Notes under the pieces: model-generated | What the model saw: only the letters and a program-made list of their open reading frames with translations | What the model was told of the DNA's origin: nothing | The model's database searches: none | Source of the DNA: Acanthornis magna | Lineage: Eukaryota; Chordata; Aves; Passeriformes; Acanthizidae | Assembly: GCA_036785705.1 (NCBI GenBank) | Contig: JAWUZG010000138.1 | Span: 2,542,501 to 2,606,500, forward strand | Direction: 5' to 3' | DNA length: 64,000 nt | Shown: positions 1 through 12,150 of the stretch, one piece after another | How positions within the stretch are numbered: position 1 is the first letter of the stretch | Layout: each line of letters starts with the position of its first letter | Translations under genes and position numbers: made by a program

Positions 1-3000
1 GGGCAGCAGCACTGCCTGCAGATGGAGAATCAGTGGAATGATAACTTCTGGGATTTACCTTGGCATGGGAACAGGAGGTCCTCAGCAGTGGCGGTGAGGA
101 AGGCGAGTCCCAAACTCAGGGTCTGTCACAGGGACCACACACAAAGCCAGGGATGCCCTGGGACCCCCAGCTGGCTAAACACCCAGCTAAGCCCTGCGTG
201 GGCACACACAGAAAGGCCCAGGAGGCCTTTCCCTGCCTCCAACACAAGATTCTGGCTTTCACCATCTCTGAGAGAGAAAGAAGAGACAACCCCAGCCCTG
301 TTCTTGTCCCCCAGGAAGCCCCTTTGACCAGGCCCAGTTAAAAACACCAGAATCGATGAATGGGTGAGCAATGGGATCTCCAAGGGACAGAAAGTGTCTC
401 CTGCCCATGGGAAAGGCTCCCTTCCTTGCTGCAGGCAGCAGCTCCCATTGCACAGCTGGCTCTGCAGCAGGGATCCGTGTGCTCCCTGCCATGGGGATCC
501 CCTGGATCCCCTGGCTCAGCAGGGATCCTGTGCTCCCTGCCCAGCTTGTGGCCATTCCGCTGCTGTTCCAAGGGACAAGCACGAGGGAGGCTCTCAGCTC
601 AGCTACCAGTCCCTGTGCTCATTGCTGGCAGTGTGGGACACGCTGGCCTGGAAAGCCACATCCCCAAACGTTCCCTGCAGGGTCCTGGCCAGGCTGGAGA
701 CTGAAGGGCACAAGCCCTTCACCTCTCCTTCACCTCTGCCATTTCAGTGTCCCCTGCAGAAGGTGGCACCTGGGGCTGAGGGAGCTTTGCTGGTGTCCCC
801 CCATCGCCTGCCCACAGCAGCCACAGCCATTGGAATGTTTTCCACGCCCTCCCCTCTCCTCCCACCAGGCTATTCCGAGGGCTATAAAAACCAGAGCTGT
901 CCAGACTCTGCTGAGAAATGGACTGGCCACGTCTGAGGCCGGTTAAATAATTCAGAGCGGCTTGAAATGTCCTATTGCATAATGGAATCTTTCTGCAGAG
1001 CTCCAAGGCCCCTTCCACATCCCAATGATCCTATTTTCGAGTCAATACAATTAAGTGTCAGAATATGCAGCAGTTGGAATTAATCTGGAATCAGAATGCA
1101 AGTGATCTTTAGCACAGCCCCTGCAAGACACCATCAAAATCATCCGATATTATCCAGGATAAACACAAAGTGATTCATTGGGATGCAGCGGGCTCGGGCT
1201 CCGCAGCTCTCCATTGATGGGATGTCTAACAAGTGTTTAATGAGCAAAAGGACCCAACATACCTAACCCTCAATTTTTGCAAATCTATTCACGGCAAGTT
1301 ACAGGTGCAGGTATGAAAAAAATGATCCTTAAAGTTCTGCCTTTGCCTGTATTAATGAGTCTGCTGCAAGTGTGGATTACTAATGATGGGGGCAGGCAGT
1401 AAATTCCAGCTTGGAGCTGATTCACTGCGTGTTTTGTAGCTGCGCTGGGCCAAGGAAGTTGTGACAGATGTAATATAAGACCCCAAAATAACAAATTAAG
1501 GGTATTAACCAGCACTTTGGGAAAGAAACTGGAACACAAAGCTGCAAGCCAAACAACAGGGAACCAGCCATGACAGCAGGGAACCAGGGCAGTGTTGGAG
1601 GGAGGAATCAGAACTCTCAAAGTGCTAATGAGGAGCAAATTAATAAATCTCTTTCCTCCCATTCATCTCTGAATTGTATTTACATGCCAGTGGAGCAGCA
1701 ACAGTGTTGGTCCTGAGCTGATGGCTGTAACAGGGGCTCGGTTTGGGGTGTCCCCCAGCGGCAGTGGTGTGGCAGAGGGGCACTGTGTGTGCAGGAGGAG
1801 GACGTGGTGCCAGCCCCAATGTCCCATGCTGCTCTCCCACGCCGTCTCACGTTCAGTGGGAATGCACAGCCCGCAGAGCTCGATATTATAAATCAGCTGA
1901 GGTGTCTGCACTGAGATTAGTTTGCATACAGATCTGTCATTGCTGAAATACAGAGCCTGTCAGAGACACTCCTCAGCCTGCAGAAAAACCAGTGAAGGAT
2001 GTGCAGATGAGAGAGCACAATGGATGGGGAGATCAAAACATCTCAGGGAGGAAATGACCTGCTCCTCGTGTTGACACAGGATGTCCCCAGCCGTGTCGTC
2101 AGTGACAAGCTGTTCTGAGAGTCACACAAACACAGCCTGGCGCTGCTGCCTGGGCAGACACTGCCTCAGCCCTGAGTCACTCGCTCTGGGCTTCCTCTCC
2201 TCACACAGCAAAGGCATCGCTTCCAGAGGGAGCAGCTGAGCCCTGGGCTGGGAAAACGCCAGAGCTGCCAGAGGAGGAAGGGATGGGACAGTGGAGCTGC
2301 CGCCCGGCTCAGCTGGAGACAGAGGAACAGCACAGGAGGGTCTGACTGCTGAGTGTGAGCTCGGGCTGCCTTTGCTTGTCCGTGGCTGCCTCTGGAGCTT
2401 TGCTGATGTCCCAGCCCAGAGGCTGAAGTGGCAGATGAGGCTTTTCCTGAGTGACCCTTCAGAGCCCCGGACCCCACATCCCAGGGCTGGCCCGTCGGAT
2501 CTGACTCCCCAGGAGGCTGTGGGGTGCAGGCTGGCTGAGGTGCCAGCTCAGACATGAGGTGTTCCCTCAGCATTTCAGAGCCCCTGGCAGATGGGCAAGG
2601 GGAGAAGCCACGAGTCTCAGCTGCCCCTCACACCAGCCACTCTCCCTTCCAACCTGGCTGCATCTTCTGCCCTCTCACAAGCTCCTGCAGCTCCCACCCC
2701 TGACCCCACAAGGCAGCCCACCTTCCCCTGCTCTGTCTCCAGGAACAGACGGTCTCTCTGCCCTCACGCCCAGGGAAAATGACCTTTTTCTAAGATGGGA
2801 TGAGGTCAAGAACACTTTTCTCCTTTTGAACACGCACGAATCCAGAGAGGAGGATGTTCCCCAGGAGATGCCAGGGCTGGGGCTGGCTCTGAGGACTGGC
2901 ACCTAGCTGGGTGTAAGGTCCTGCTAAAGGACAGACAGCACATTCCCACCCACCAGGCACAAACCCAGCCCTCCCGTGCCCCAGAGCAGTGCCCCGAGCC

Positions 3001-4899
3001 ATGTGCCCCTGCACGAGGTACAAGAGGAGTGAGAGCAGAGGCCCAGCAGGCAAATTCTGCAGTCAGGCTGCAAATCTGCCGTATCTGCACAGGGAATCAC
3101 AAGATGAAATGTGCCGTGGGGAGCTTTTCCTGCTCAGTCACCAGGCTGGCTGCTCGGCTCGGCTCTGCTCTGCTCTGCCCAGCAGGTTTGCACCTTGCCC
3201 ACACTGAGGGTGATGCCAGCACGAGGGGCTGGGGCTCACAGCCACAGCCACGGCCCCACACACGTGGCTCATCCTTTCCTCTCTTTCCTGCCTGCTGACG
3301 CTGCAGGAGAACATCCCCAGAGCAAATTTTCGTGGGGTACTCCAAGAAAAGAGCTTCCTGCAGATGCCCTGACTCAGAGCACACCTCCCAGTGAATGCAG
3401 GCACAGCCCTGAACCAAGAGTGAGAGCTTCCATTTCTGGAAGTGTTGTTGGGCAGGCTCTGGGGACATTTTGACTCTTGCTGAGCTTTCCACAGAGCTCT
3501 GCCTCTGCAGCTCCTCAAGGATCTGGCATAAGCTTACATGTACGAGCAGTTCTGGTTTTCCCTATAGGATGACCCTGTAAGGTTTAGAAGAGTCTAAACC
3601 TCTCTCCTGCCTCACTGTTCCCAACCCCTTGCACTCAGTTCAACTGGGAAATTATGATTTTTCCAGAAAATAACCTCACTATTTTTCACACTCTTGCAGA
3701 GCTACCAGGAAAATGAAGAAGTCATTCAGTGACAAACAGAGATTATCATCTGCTCTACAGAATTCCTGCTGCTGTCCCAGACTGCTGAAACTCAAGGAGC
3801 TCAATTCCAATCAAAAATTATCTTCAAGGTCTGACTCTGAGAGTAAAAAAAAAAACCACCCCAGAAACAAAATAAAAATCTCGTTTTTATCTGAAAACTC
3901 ACAATATGATGTGGAGTGAATGTGTTGCAGTGTTCCCTCCCTGGGGGTGCAGCTGTGTAAATCCCCTCCAGCCTGGGAGGCTGCACAGAGCTCTGGGGAG
4001 CCCTGGCAGCACTGAGGGCACAGCCCTGGCCAGGGTGGTCCCAGCCTGGGACACCTGAGAGTGCCAAGATGCTCGGAATGAGCTGAAGAAGCTGAGGTTT
4101 GATCAGGTTAGTGCACAGAGGGCTGAGCTGGCTCCTGTCTCCCACGTGTGTCCCTGGAGCCCTGAGCCCTCTCAGCACCTCCCACAGCACCAGGAGCAGC
4201 AGGAGCTGCTCCTACACAAAGGTGGGATCCATCCTCCTTCCCTGAGGGCTGAAAAACCCCTCTGGCTGGAGGGGGGCAGAGGTACCCTGTGCCCACCCAG
4301 AGAATTCCTCAGAGTGTCCCCCAGGTGCCTCTACATGGAATGAAAAGCTGCTCGCTCAGAATGAACCACCCAACTGCCACCCACCTAATGTCAGATGAGA
4401 TCAGCCCTGCCGTGTGCCTCACCACGGGGACTTCTGTGGCCTAAAGAGCTGCGATCCATCCCTGGATCATCCTGACAGGCTGACAGCAGAGTCCCTGCCC
4501 ATGGCTCGGAGAACACACGTTGTAATGACTTTATAGCCTTTAAATGCCAGGCAGTGATGCAGTGCCTGGTGGAATGTCAGGGGAGAGCCATAAATCCCCA
4601 TCCTGCAGGAGCCTGGGCATGTCAGACATGTGAATATGCTGATTTGGTATCCATGGTACTTTGGCATGTCTCACATCTTTGTCTTCTGCCCAAAATAGAT
4701 GAGCTCTTAAATATTACTCAGCACTTGGAGTTCTGCCATAGCACAGAAGACAGCTGAGAAAACACCAAAAATGTGTCTCCCGGTGCAAAGAAATATTGAG
4801 AGAAACTTCACTGGCTTTGTTCAGTCTGTGGGCAGAACCCTCTCCACGGTGGTGGAATGAGGCAGGGTGGGGTTATTTGGCTGAAGTGGAGGTTGGAAC
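1..4899. other. unique GC-rich sequence, no gene seen
   Basis: No CR1, LTR or convincing exon was recognised here. The open frames are short, overlap on both strands and show no protein-like composition, as expected by chance in GC-rich DNA. A stretch at about 950-1190 is AT-richer and looks like slowly evolving noncoding DNA (see findings). Small local duplications occur at about 475-545 (repeats around GGGATCC and TGCTCCCTGC) and CGGCT/CTGCT pentamers at about 3150-3180. This could be intron or intergenic DNA. Confidence 0.6.
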
Positions 4900-4915
4900 A
4901 CAAGGACTGGAACTG

Positions 4916-5013
4916 AAATAGGACAGAACCTGCTCATCTAAATAGGAATAGGACAAACTAGAGCAAAACCTACTCATCTTAATCGGAATAAGACAAAACC
5001 TACTCATCTAAAG
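4916..5013. repeat. short tandem repeat, about 2.5 units of 44-48 bp
   Basis: The segment repeats a unit containing AATAGGACA, then an AACCT run, then CTCATCT, with small insertions between copies. Copies begin near 4916, 4942 and 4988. It is a small degenerate minisatellite with no coding content. Confidence 0.6.
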
Positions 5014-6004
5014 CCCCGGCTGAAGCTCTCACCCCTCCTTACAGGTACTGGGCAGTCACTTCAAGCTGAACACAGGAAAACTGTCACACAATATCTCCAA
5101 AAATCCAGCCATTTCATGCACAATCCTAACAACAGAACTCCTCAGTCCTTTGTGCCACCCGAAGTCCCCACTGTCACAGCACAAACAGACAACCAGATCA
5201 TGTCACAGACAAAGACAAAGCCACACATGAGCACAAATAGGTCCTGCAGCAGGGGTGAGATGTTCATCACTCTCACCACTCAGCCGTGGGGGAATTTGCC
5301 AGGAAGAAATTAGAAATGAACCTTATAGCACTGTTCAAACCCAGGTGAATTTGGCTGAAAGGTAAATTCTAAGGCCAGTCCATTCTGATGTCTATAAACA
5401 GCCAAGATATTGTTTAATTTCTTCAGAGAACAAGAGCCTTTGATTCACTTTGGGAAGCACCCTCTGTCTGATGGCTGTGGTGTATAAACAGCCTGCACTC
5501 CCACTGCCCCTCTCCCACCTTCCCAGGGGTGGGAAATGTGCTCTGGAAAAGGCGTGGAAACCACTGGCCCAACTCCAGGAGAGCAGAGCCCCAGACTTCA
5601 CAGCTAAAGAAGGAAAGGAGGTTTTGTTCTCATGTGGGAGGGAACTGGGAAAAGCCTTTTGTGCAGCAAACTGCTGGGAGGGGACTCAGGTGTCTGGGGT
5701 GGGGATAATTCCCCTGTCTGAGACAAAGGGCTGGATTTACAGCCCTGCTCAGGGTTATCCAAGGGCTGGGGGGAGGATCTCAGGACACCCCGCTCCATGG
5801 ACCGTCTCTCCTGGGCTACATTTGCTACCTGACCCTAAATACACTCCTGCTGTGACAGGACATGACCGGAAAACTCCTTTGGGATGGGGACACCTTGTGA
5901 GAAATGCCACCCATGGCTCCTTCCTCGAACCACTGCAACACCCAGCCCACCTGAGGTTGGAAGGAGGCTTCCTCTGCTTCCCTTCCCTTGGGGCAGAGCC
6001 CGAC
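5014..6004. other. unique sequence, no gene seen
   Basis: No recognisable repeat or exon. Open frames on both strands (for example 5450-6187 plus) run into the minisatellite that follows and are not protein-like. I see nothing else to annotate. Confidence 0.5.
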
Positions 6005-6690
6005 TGGGATTGCGGGTGTTGGATTACAGGAGTGGGATTGCAGGGTGTGGGATTGCAAATCTGGGATTGCAGGGTGTGGGATTGCAAATGTGGAATTGCG
6101 GGGTATTGGACTATGGGACTGGGATTGCAGGGTATTGGATTAGAAGTCTGGAAATTCAGGGGTATTGGACTACAGGACTGGGATTGAGGGTATTGGATTA
6201 GAAGTCTGGAATTTCAGGGGTATTGGATTACAGGGTGTTGGATTTCAGGGTATGGGATTAGAAATCTGGGATTGAGGGTACTGGATTACAGGACTAGGAT
6301 TGAAGGTATTGGATCAGAAATCTGGAATTTCAGGGGTATTGGATTACAGGGTATTGGATTACAAATCTGGGATTGAGGGTATTGGATTACAGGACTGGGA
6401 TTGAGGGTATTGGATTAGAAGTCTGAAATTTCAGGATATTGGATTACAGGAGTGGGATTGCAGGGTATGGGATTAGAAGTCTGGAATTTCAGGGTATTGG
6501 ATTACAGGGTATTGGATTAGAAATCTGGAATTTCAAGGTATTGGATTACAGGGTATTGGATTAGAAATCTGGAATTTCAGGGTATTGGATTACAGGGTAT
6601 CGGATTAGAAGTCTGGAATTTCAGGGTATTGGATTACAGGGTATTGGATTAGAAGTCTGGAATTTCAGGGTATTGGATTACAAGTCCCAC
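6005..6690. repeat. minisatellite built from GTATTGGATTACAGG-type units
   Basis: A long array mixes a 15-bp core (GTATTGGATTACAGG and close variants) with a longer partner unit containing GATTAGAAGTCTGGAATTTC. At the left end the cores are GGGATTGCAGGGTGTG-like. Toward the right end the two unit types alternate regularly, suggesting recent homogenisation there. The array stops a few tens of bases from a minus-strand AATAAA signal, so it lies just downstream of a putative 3' UTR. The apparent open frames through it are repeat artefacts. Confidence 0.9.
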
Positions 6691-6716
6691 GGGTGCTGCC
6701 TCAGCCTCAGTAAACT

Positions 6717-6722
6717 TTATTT
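6717..6722 (-). promoter_or_regulatory. candidate polyadenylation signal AATAAA (distal)
   Basis: The plus strand reads TTTATT, giving AATAAA on the minus strand in the context GCTTAAATAAAGTTT. Cleavage would be expected 10-30 bases further left, at about 6690-6707, right at the edge of the minisatellite. The hexamer is common by chance; its position at the end of an AU-rich block is what supports it. Confidence 0.4.
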
Positions 6723-7166
6723 AAGCACACACAGACATACACAGACAATATACATATATTTGTTTCTTCTCTGACAGTTCTACAGGACCAACACTGCTTT
6801 GGATGACACTCATGGAGAATTGCAAAAAGTGCAGGAAATGTAGGAAAAAAATCCATGTCTTTTAATCATTTGTGAATCACGGTCATCCACAGAAACAACA
6901 GAGGAGTGTTCAAAGGCGAGCACGAGGACACAGCTGCACATACAGTCCATTGGTCTACAGAGGGATCTCCACATACATTGTGTCTATAGGGTACAGCAGT
7001 GTGGGGCAGGAGGACACAAAGGGCACTGGGATGGCACATGCACCCCCAGGGTCACAGCCAGGTGGGACTGGGGCGGGGGGAACAGAAGGACACTCCAAAC
7101 ACATCTCACTGTACACTAGAAAAACTCACCAAATAGGCACAGCGTCATCAGTGAACATTCCCCGGG

Positions 7167-7207
7167 GCTCTGGTGTCACCAGGACACAGCTTTGGTGTCA
7201 CCAGAGC
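7167..7207 (-). promoter_or_regulatory. strong stem-loop in the putative 3' UTR
   Basis: Positions 7167-7181 (GCTCTGGTGTCACCA) and 7193-7207 (TGGTGTCACCAGAGC) are complementary over 15 bp except for one central T-T mismatch (A-A on the minus strand). They enclose an 11-base spacer. In minus-strand RNA this would be a GC-rich hairpin. Its role is unknown; it could be a structural element or a protein-binding site, or arise from a small inverted duplication. Confidence 0.55.
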
Positions 7208-7426
7208 TCCTGGCATGTCTGGGTATTTGTTTTAAAGAGCTACAACTGTCTCTCCACATAGATTTATATACAGTACATGTACACAGAACATACACAGAGC
7301 AGTATATGTATATTTTTGTGTTTTCCTGTTTGTACATTATATCACAGATTATAGGAACACATAAAAGATAGGCTTTAGGACCTAAGAAGAAATAATTTTA
7401 TAAAATACTCTTCATACCCCCTGTTC

Positions 7427-7490
7427 AAAAAAAAAAAAAAAGAAAGAAAAAGAAAAAGAAAAAAAGAAAAGAGAAAAAAAAGCCCAGAAC
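7427..7490. repeat. A-rich / AAAAAG microsatellite
   Basis: A run of A is followed by AAAAAG-like repeats. On the minus strand this is a U/C-rich tract inside the putative 3' UTR. Simple sequence, no coding content. Confidence 0.85.
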
Positions 7491-7828
7491 TCAAAGAAAA
7501 GAACTCCAGACCCACAGTCTGGAAGCAGTCACTGCCTGCCCTGGGACAGCTGGACATTCCTTCCCTTCCCTTTGGGGGTACAGCCCAGGATGGGGTTGCA
7601 CCCATGCACCCAGGAAAACACAAAGCTGTAGGAACAGTCCCTCTGCAAATCCAGAGTGGAGCCTGGGATCTGGCCCTGCCCTGCCCCTCCCTGCCAGGAT
7701 CCCAAAGGTGCCCAGCCCAGCACTGACCCCGCAGCGACATTTCCTGGGCTGACCCCACAGCCAGCGCTGCCAGCTCGGGGCACTCCGAGCCCAGCTGCTG
7801 GCTCACAGCTTTGGATTTAAAACAATCT

Positions 7829-7834
7829 TTTATT
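7829..7834 (-). promoter_or_regulatory. candidate polyadenylation signal AATAAA (proximal)
   Basis: TTTATT on the plus strand gives AATAAA on the minus strand, in the context GCTAAATAAAAGATTG. If the block to its left is transcribed leftward, this would be an upstream alternative signal. Support is only the hexamer and its AT-rich setting. Confidence 0.25.
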
Positions 7835-7840
7835 TAGCAA

Positions 7841-9280
7841 AAAATGGTTTCCACTGTACCCTTCGTGTGTCCTCTTCCTAATGTGACAAACCCGGAGGAG
7901 ATGAAATTATGGAGATCTGGCCCTCCGCTGCGATAAATATCCTTTCCATAGTGACCTGCCAGGGAAAAGGAAACAAAGACACCTTTAGTCAGTCTGTATG
8001 TGTGATATACATATATTTATATATATATAGATGTATATATATATACAGCCTTGCTGTCACACTCACATACAAGTACCACATGATACATTATTAATGGCAC
8101 CCCAAGGGTGTCACAGAAAACAATTTCCTATAGCAAAATCAAAGCCTTAATTCTTTCTTGGCAAGAATTTATGAAGCACAACAATTGCATATTTTGGAAA
8201 TTGCCTGGGAATGAACAGAATCTGAGAGGGGAAGCACCAAAGTGCCAAATCAAACAGCCTAATCTTCAGGAAATTGGCTCATCCCTGGCTCAGATCCAGG
8301 TTTGCTCTCCCAAGGGCCTGGTGTCACTCAGACCTTCAAGATTAAGGAGATAAAGGAAACCAGAAGAGATTCCAGCCAAATCCCTGAGAGCATCCTGGTG
8401 GCAGAGATTTTGTCCCAAGGTGCCAATGTCACCCCTGCCTAGGCTGGGCCCACGTCCCCATGAACAGCAGGACAACAAACTTTGATTTTAGCTTTGATTT
8501 GCTCTGCTCCGTGCATGGCATCCCTGGGTAGTTCCTCAAGTGCAATAGACTCCTCAAAAGACTTCCTCGGAGCTTTCTCAGTCCCTGACAACAGAGTAGG
8601 TTCAAGAGACACCCATCTTTTTAATATTTTAATACATTAATAAAGAAAAAACCCTCCTGCCTCCCTGTTACCATGCAAAGCTCTGAAATGAGGACACAGA
8701 TAATTTTTCAGATACTCTTTATCATCTCCTCCCTTTTCCATGTTGTTAATTTTTCTGTTCCTATTATTTCAGGAAGAGGCAGAGATAAGATAGGTGCAGG
8801 GGGAGGGAAGGGAGGCAGCCTCGGGGGCCAGGAATGCAGCTCAATCCCTGTGAAATTCATCTTTTCCCTGATTTCCTGCCCGAGCTGTGGTGTGGATGGT
8901 CCAGAGGCTGGGATGGAGCAGAGCTGGGTCAGGCAGCTGTGGGCAGGAGCAGGAGGGCACCCAGGATCCAGGGGGGAATAGCCTGGGGCTGTCCCGCCTG
9001 GCTCACGCTGCCTCTCACAGGGACCACAGCCCTTCTCTGCTTTCCACAGACCGACACCAAATGCTCTTTGTTCCCACCCAATTTCAGGCTCTCTGGCAGC
9101 TCCATGTTAAGCTAAGAGAGGCTTTGGAACCTCCTCGGTCTGGGAAGTTTCCCTCTGTCCTTTGAAGGCAGTCCCTCTCCCCCAGCAGTGGGCACTGGCT
9201 GTGCTGCTGGCAGCAGAGTCCTCCTGGTACCTGAACAGCCTAAGGGCAGCACCCAGCTGCTCCCCAAGGTCCCCAAATGC
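7841..9280. other. unique sequence with a TA microsatellite
   Basis: No exon or transposon recognised. Positions about 8005-8045 are TA-rich with alternating TATATA and ATAGATG. A plus-strand AATAAA at 8639-8644 stands without other support. The AT-rich part at 7900-8700 could be more 3' UTR or intron. Confidence 0.5.
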
Positions 9281-9815
9281 CATGGAATCCCAGAGTGGTT
9301 GGGCTGGGAGGGATCTCAAAGCTCATCCAGTGCCACCCCTGCCATGGCAGGGACACCTCCCACTATCCCAGGCTGCTCCAAGCCCCAATGTCCAGCCTGG
9401 CCTTGGACACTGCCAGGGATCCAGGGGCAGCCACAGCTTCTCTGGGCACCTGTGCCAGGGCCTGCCCACGCTCACAGCCAGAAATTCCTTCCCAATATCC
9501 CATCCAGCCCTGCCCTCTGGCAGTGGGAACAATTCCCTGTGTCCTGCCACTCCATCCCTTGTAAAGAATCCCTCTCCATCTTTCCTGCAGCTCCTTCAGG
9601 CACTGCAAGGCCACAGTGAGGTCACCCCAAAGCTTCTCCTCCCCAGCTGAACAGTCCCAGCTCTCCCAGCCTTCCCTCCCAGCAGAGCTGCTCCATCCCT
9701 CTGCTCATCCTGGTTCTCCTCTGGACTCTCTCCAGCAGCTCCAGCTCCTCCCTGTGCTGGCCCAGGGCTGGGGCAGCTCTGCAGGTGGGGCTCACCTGAG
9801 TCCCTCTGTTCTGCC
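9281..9815 (-). mobile_element. CR1 LINE, 5'-truncated copy
   Basis: The segment starts with the CR1 3' end in reverse (GAATCCCAGAGTGGTTGGGC), then the 'gtgccacccctgccatggcagg' region, then further 5' CR1 sequence up to the 'gcaggtggggctcacctgag' region. Only the last roughly 530 bp of the element is present, as is usual for CR1. Frames across it on both strands are remnants. Divergence is modest. It was placed by comparison with the shared core of the other copies in this window. Confidence 0.92.
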
Positions 9816-11489
9816 CCCAGTGGGTCTGAGCAGGCTCCAATTCCTGCCCTCAGCAGGTGCCAGGCAGGGAGAGGCTGGCACAGGCTCTGCCATCCCAGGA
9901 ACGGTGCTGCAGAGCCTCAGAGGGGCCTCTCAGATGCTGATACTGCTGACAAATGTTTATTCCCATCTAATAGAACCATCCCACTCCCTTCCCACACGTT
10001 TGTTTTCTGGTCAAGGGCAGCCGAGTGCTCCATGGAAATGTCACCGAACACACACAGAGTGTTTCCACAGCTTTGGGAGTGATGGCAGCTCCCAATTTTC
10101 TTCTTGCAGCTGTGGCAATGTGAGGTGGTGGCAAAACCCTCCAAATGTGGAGGCATCCCTCAGAAATGCCCTGAGAAGAGTTTCCAGAACAAATAAAGGA
10201 TTTTGAACTTCAATGGGAAACATCATGGGCTCTTTTTCTTTTCTTCCTACCTCCTTCTTGCAAACTCTGGATTATGGATTCCTGGAAAAGGGTGGCAGAG
10301 CTCTGGGTCCCTAGAATTATTTGTGCTCCATGAGATATTTGAGCTGGTCCTGAGGAGCTTCCAGAAATGCTCTGGGGCTGCAATGCCCAACCACATTTCT
10401 TTTTCTCTGTCACTCTGCTAAAATATGCTGCATCTTTGCCTTCCAATGAGCCAATCTTTGCTCGTATCCCAGGTATTTCTGTGCACTCAGGGCCAGCCAC
10501 TGGTGACTGCCACTCGAGCAGTGCTATAAATTTCCTGTTTTAATCCAGGATAAAAGGCCCATGCAAATATTGCTGTTACCTCCAGCTGAAATCAGCTGTC
10601 TTTGAGAGGTCCCTTCGGAGGATCTGCTTAAGACAGAGATCAAGAAGGGGAAGTTTATAAAAAAAGCAAACATTTACTGGCAGATTGAAGATTGTTCATC
10701 AGCCATTTGCTCTCTGAACCTTATTCTGCCCCTGCTTATGGAACATTGTAGTTCAATTAAAACATCCCTGTGATAACGAGCCATTAGCATTTGAACAGGA
10801 GTTACATTTTCCCAGGAGAAACCTGAATTTGCAGACTTCAAGTAGCATGACTTTTCCCTTTTCACGGATATATTATAGGATGCTACGTTTGCTTTTTGTT
10901 TTCTTTTTTATTCCTGCTCACTTGTGATCATTTTTCTCAGCTTTGCAAAATTCTGGGACACAGCTTTTCCTCCCTTTTCCTTACAGAAGTGCCTTGGGGG
11001 CTGCTGGTGGGCCAAATCCAGGTGCTGTTATTCAATCTATTTGCCATAATCCCATCCTGAGTGGGCTATTTCCCACTGAAAGTGAAGGGTCCCTTGGAGC
11101 AAACCCAAGTGCAGGTCTCCAGTAGCCTCAGCAGAGCAGTGGGAGCCCAGACAGAGCCACGCCAGATTAGGAAATTCGCTGTTTCCTTCTCCCCTGAGGC
11201 TGTTTTCTGTCTCCGGCTGTGAGCTCTCCAAGGTGCTGACAGTCCCTGGGAGCTGCTGCAGCAGGATCGGCACAGCCAGAGGAGCTCAGGCACAGCTGAG
11301 AGCTGAGAGAGCTCTGCCCCACGGGCTGGGAATCAGCTCCTGGAACTGACCCTGGATGGTCACCCTGACTGGGCTGAACCTCAGTGTTACCCTCTGCCCT
11401 ACGGTGAGAGAGCTAAAAAATGCTGAATTCCTTGGAAAACTGCTGTAAATGGAGTGGTTTTCATTTTCTTTCAGAATTAAGGGATTTTT
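9816..11489. other. unique sequence with a conserved-looking AT-rich patch
   Basis: No exon or transposon recognised. Positions 10510-10880 are AT-richer, free of repeats and dense in motifs such as ATGCAAAT and TTAAGA, resembling conserved noncoding DNA (see findings). The rest is ordinary GC-rich sequence. Confidence 0.45.
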
Positions 11490-12150
11490 CATAGAAACAC
11501 AAAATGGTTTGGATTGGAAAGGACCTCAAAGCTCTACCAGCATGGGCAGGGACACCTCCCACTGTCCCAGGCTGCTCCAAGCCCCAATGTCCAGCCTGGC
11601 CTTGGACACTGCCAGGGATCCAGGGGCAGGCACAGCTTCTCTGGGCACCTGTGCCAGGGCCTGCCCACCCTCACAGGGAGGAATTTCTCCCCAATGTCTC
11701 ATCTATATCTGTTCTCTGTCACTTTGAAGCCATTCCCCCTTGTCCTGTCACTTCATCCTTTGTAAAGAGTCTCTCTACATCTTTTCTGAAGGCTCCCTTT
11801 AGGCTCCTTCAGACCACAGGTCTGAGGTCAGCTCAAAGCTTCTCCTCTCCAGGTGAACAATCCCAGCTCTTCCAGCCTTCCCTCCCAGCAGAGCTGCTCC
11901 ATCCCTCTGCTCATCCTGGAGCTCCTCTGGACCCTCTCCAGCAGCTCCAGCTCCTCCCTGTGCTGGCCCAGGGCTGGGGCAGCTCTGCAGGTGGGGCTCA
12001 CCTGAGCTCAGGGACACAGGGGCACAGTCCCCCTCCCCTCCCTGCTGCCCACGCTGGGCTCAGCCCAGGGCACAGGGGATTTCTGGTTCCAGCTCCCCCC
12101 AACAACACACCCAAATCCTTCTCCCAGGGCTGCTCCCTCTGCTCATTCCC
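11490..12150 (-). mobile_element. CR1 LINE, longer 5'-truncated copy
   Basis: The 3' end is at the left (ACACAAAATGGTTTGGATTG). The shared CR1 core follows and continues past the 'caggtggggctcacctgag' box into a region also present, in opposite orientation, in the plus copy at about 23340-23440 (CCCACGCTGGGCTCAGCCC and the AACAACACACCCAAATCC segment). Homology fades near 12150. Frames such as 11504-12244 plus are antisense to the element and not real genes. Confidence 0.9.

Larger units (their letters stand above)
6691..7840 (-). other. putative 3' UTR of a minus-strand gene
   Basis: Read on the minus strand, this block has typical vertebrate 3'-UTR features: an AATAAA signal near each end (7834-7829 and 6722-6717), U-rich tracts (complement of the A-rich run at 7427-7490), many UGUA and UAUA elements around 7260-7345, and a strong hairpin at 7167-7207. 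Its composition differs from the GC-rich flanks. No coding end or stop could be assigned upstream of it, and the frame at 7375-7806 minus does not look like real protein. It may belong to the same gene as the exon at 52272-52432, which has the same orientation, but nothing seen here links them. It could also be a separate noncoding transcript. Confidence 0.4.

Noticed and set aside
5450..6187. 245-codon plus frame
   Set aside because: The C-terminal third is minisatellite; the N-terminal part lacks homology and exon signals.
7375..7806. 143-codon minus frame ending in Phe/Leu-rich sequence
   Set aside because: It runs into the A-rich microsatellite and lies in UTR-like sequence; no acceptor or homology was found.
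10190..10200. Plus-strand AATAAA as a gene end
   Set aside because: Isolated hexamer with no transcript-like block upstream.
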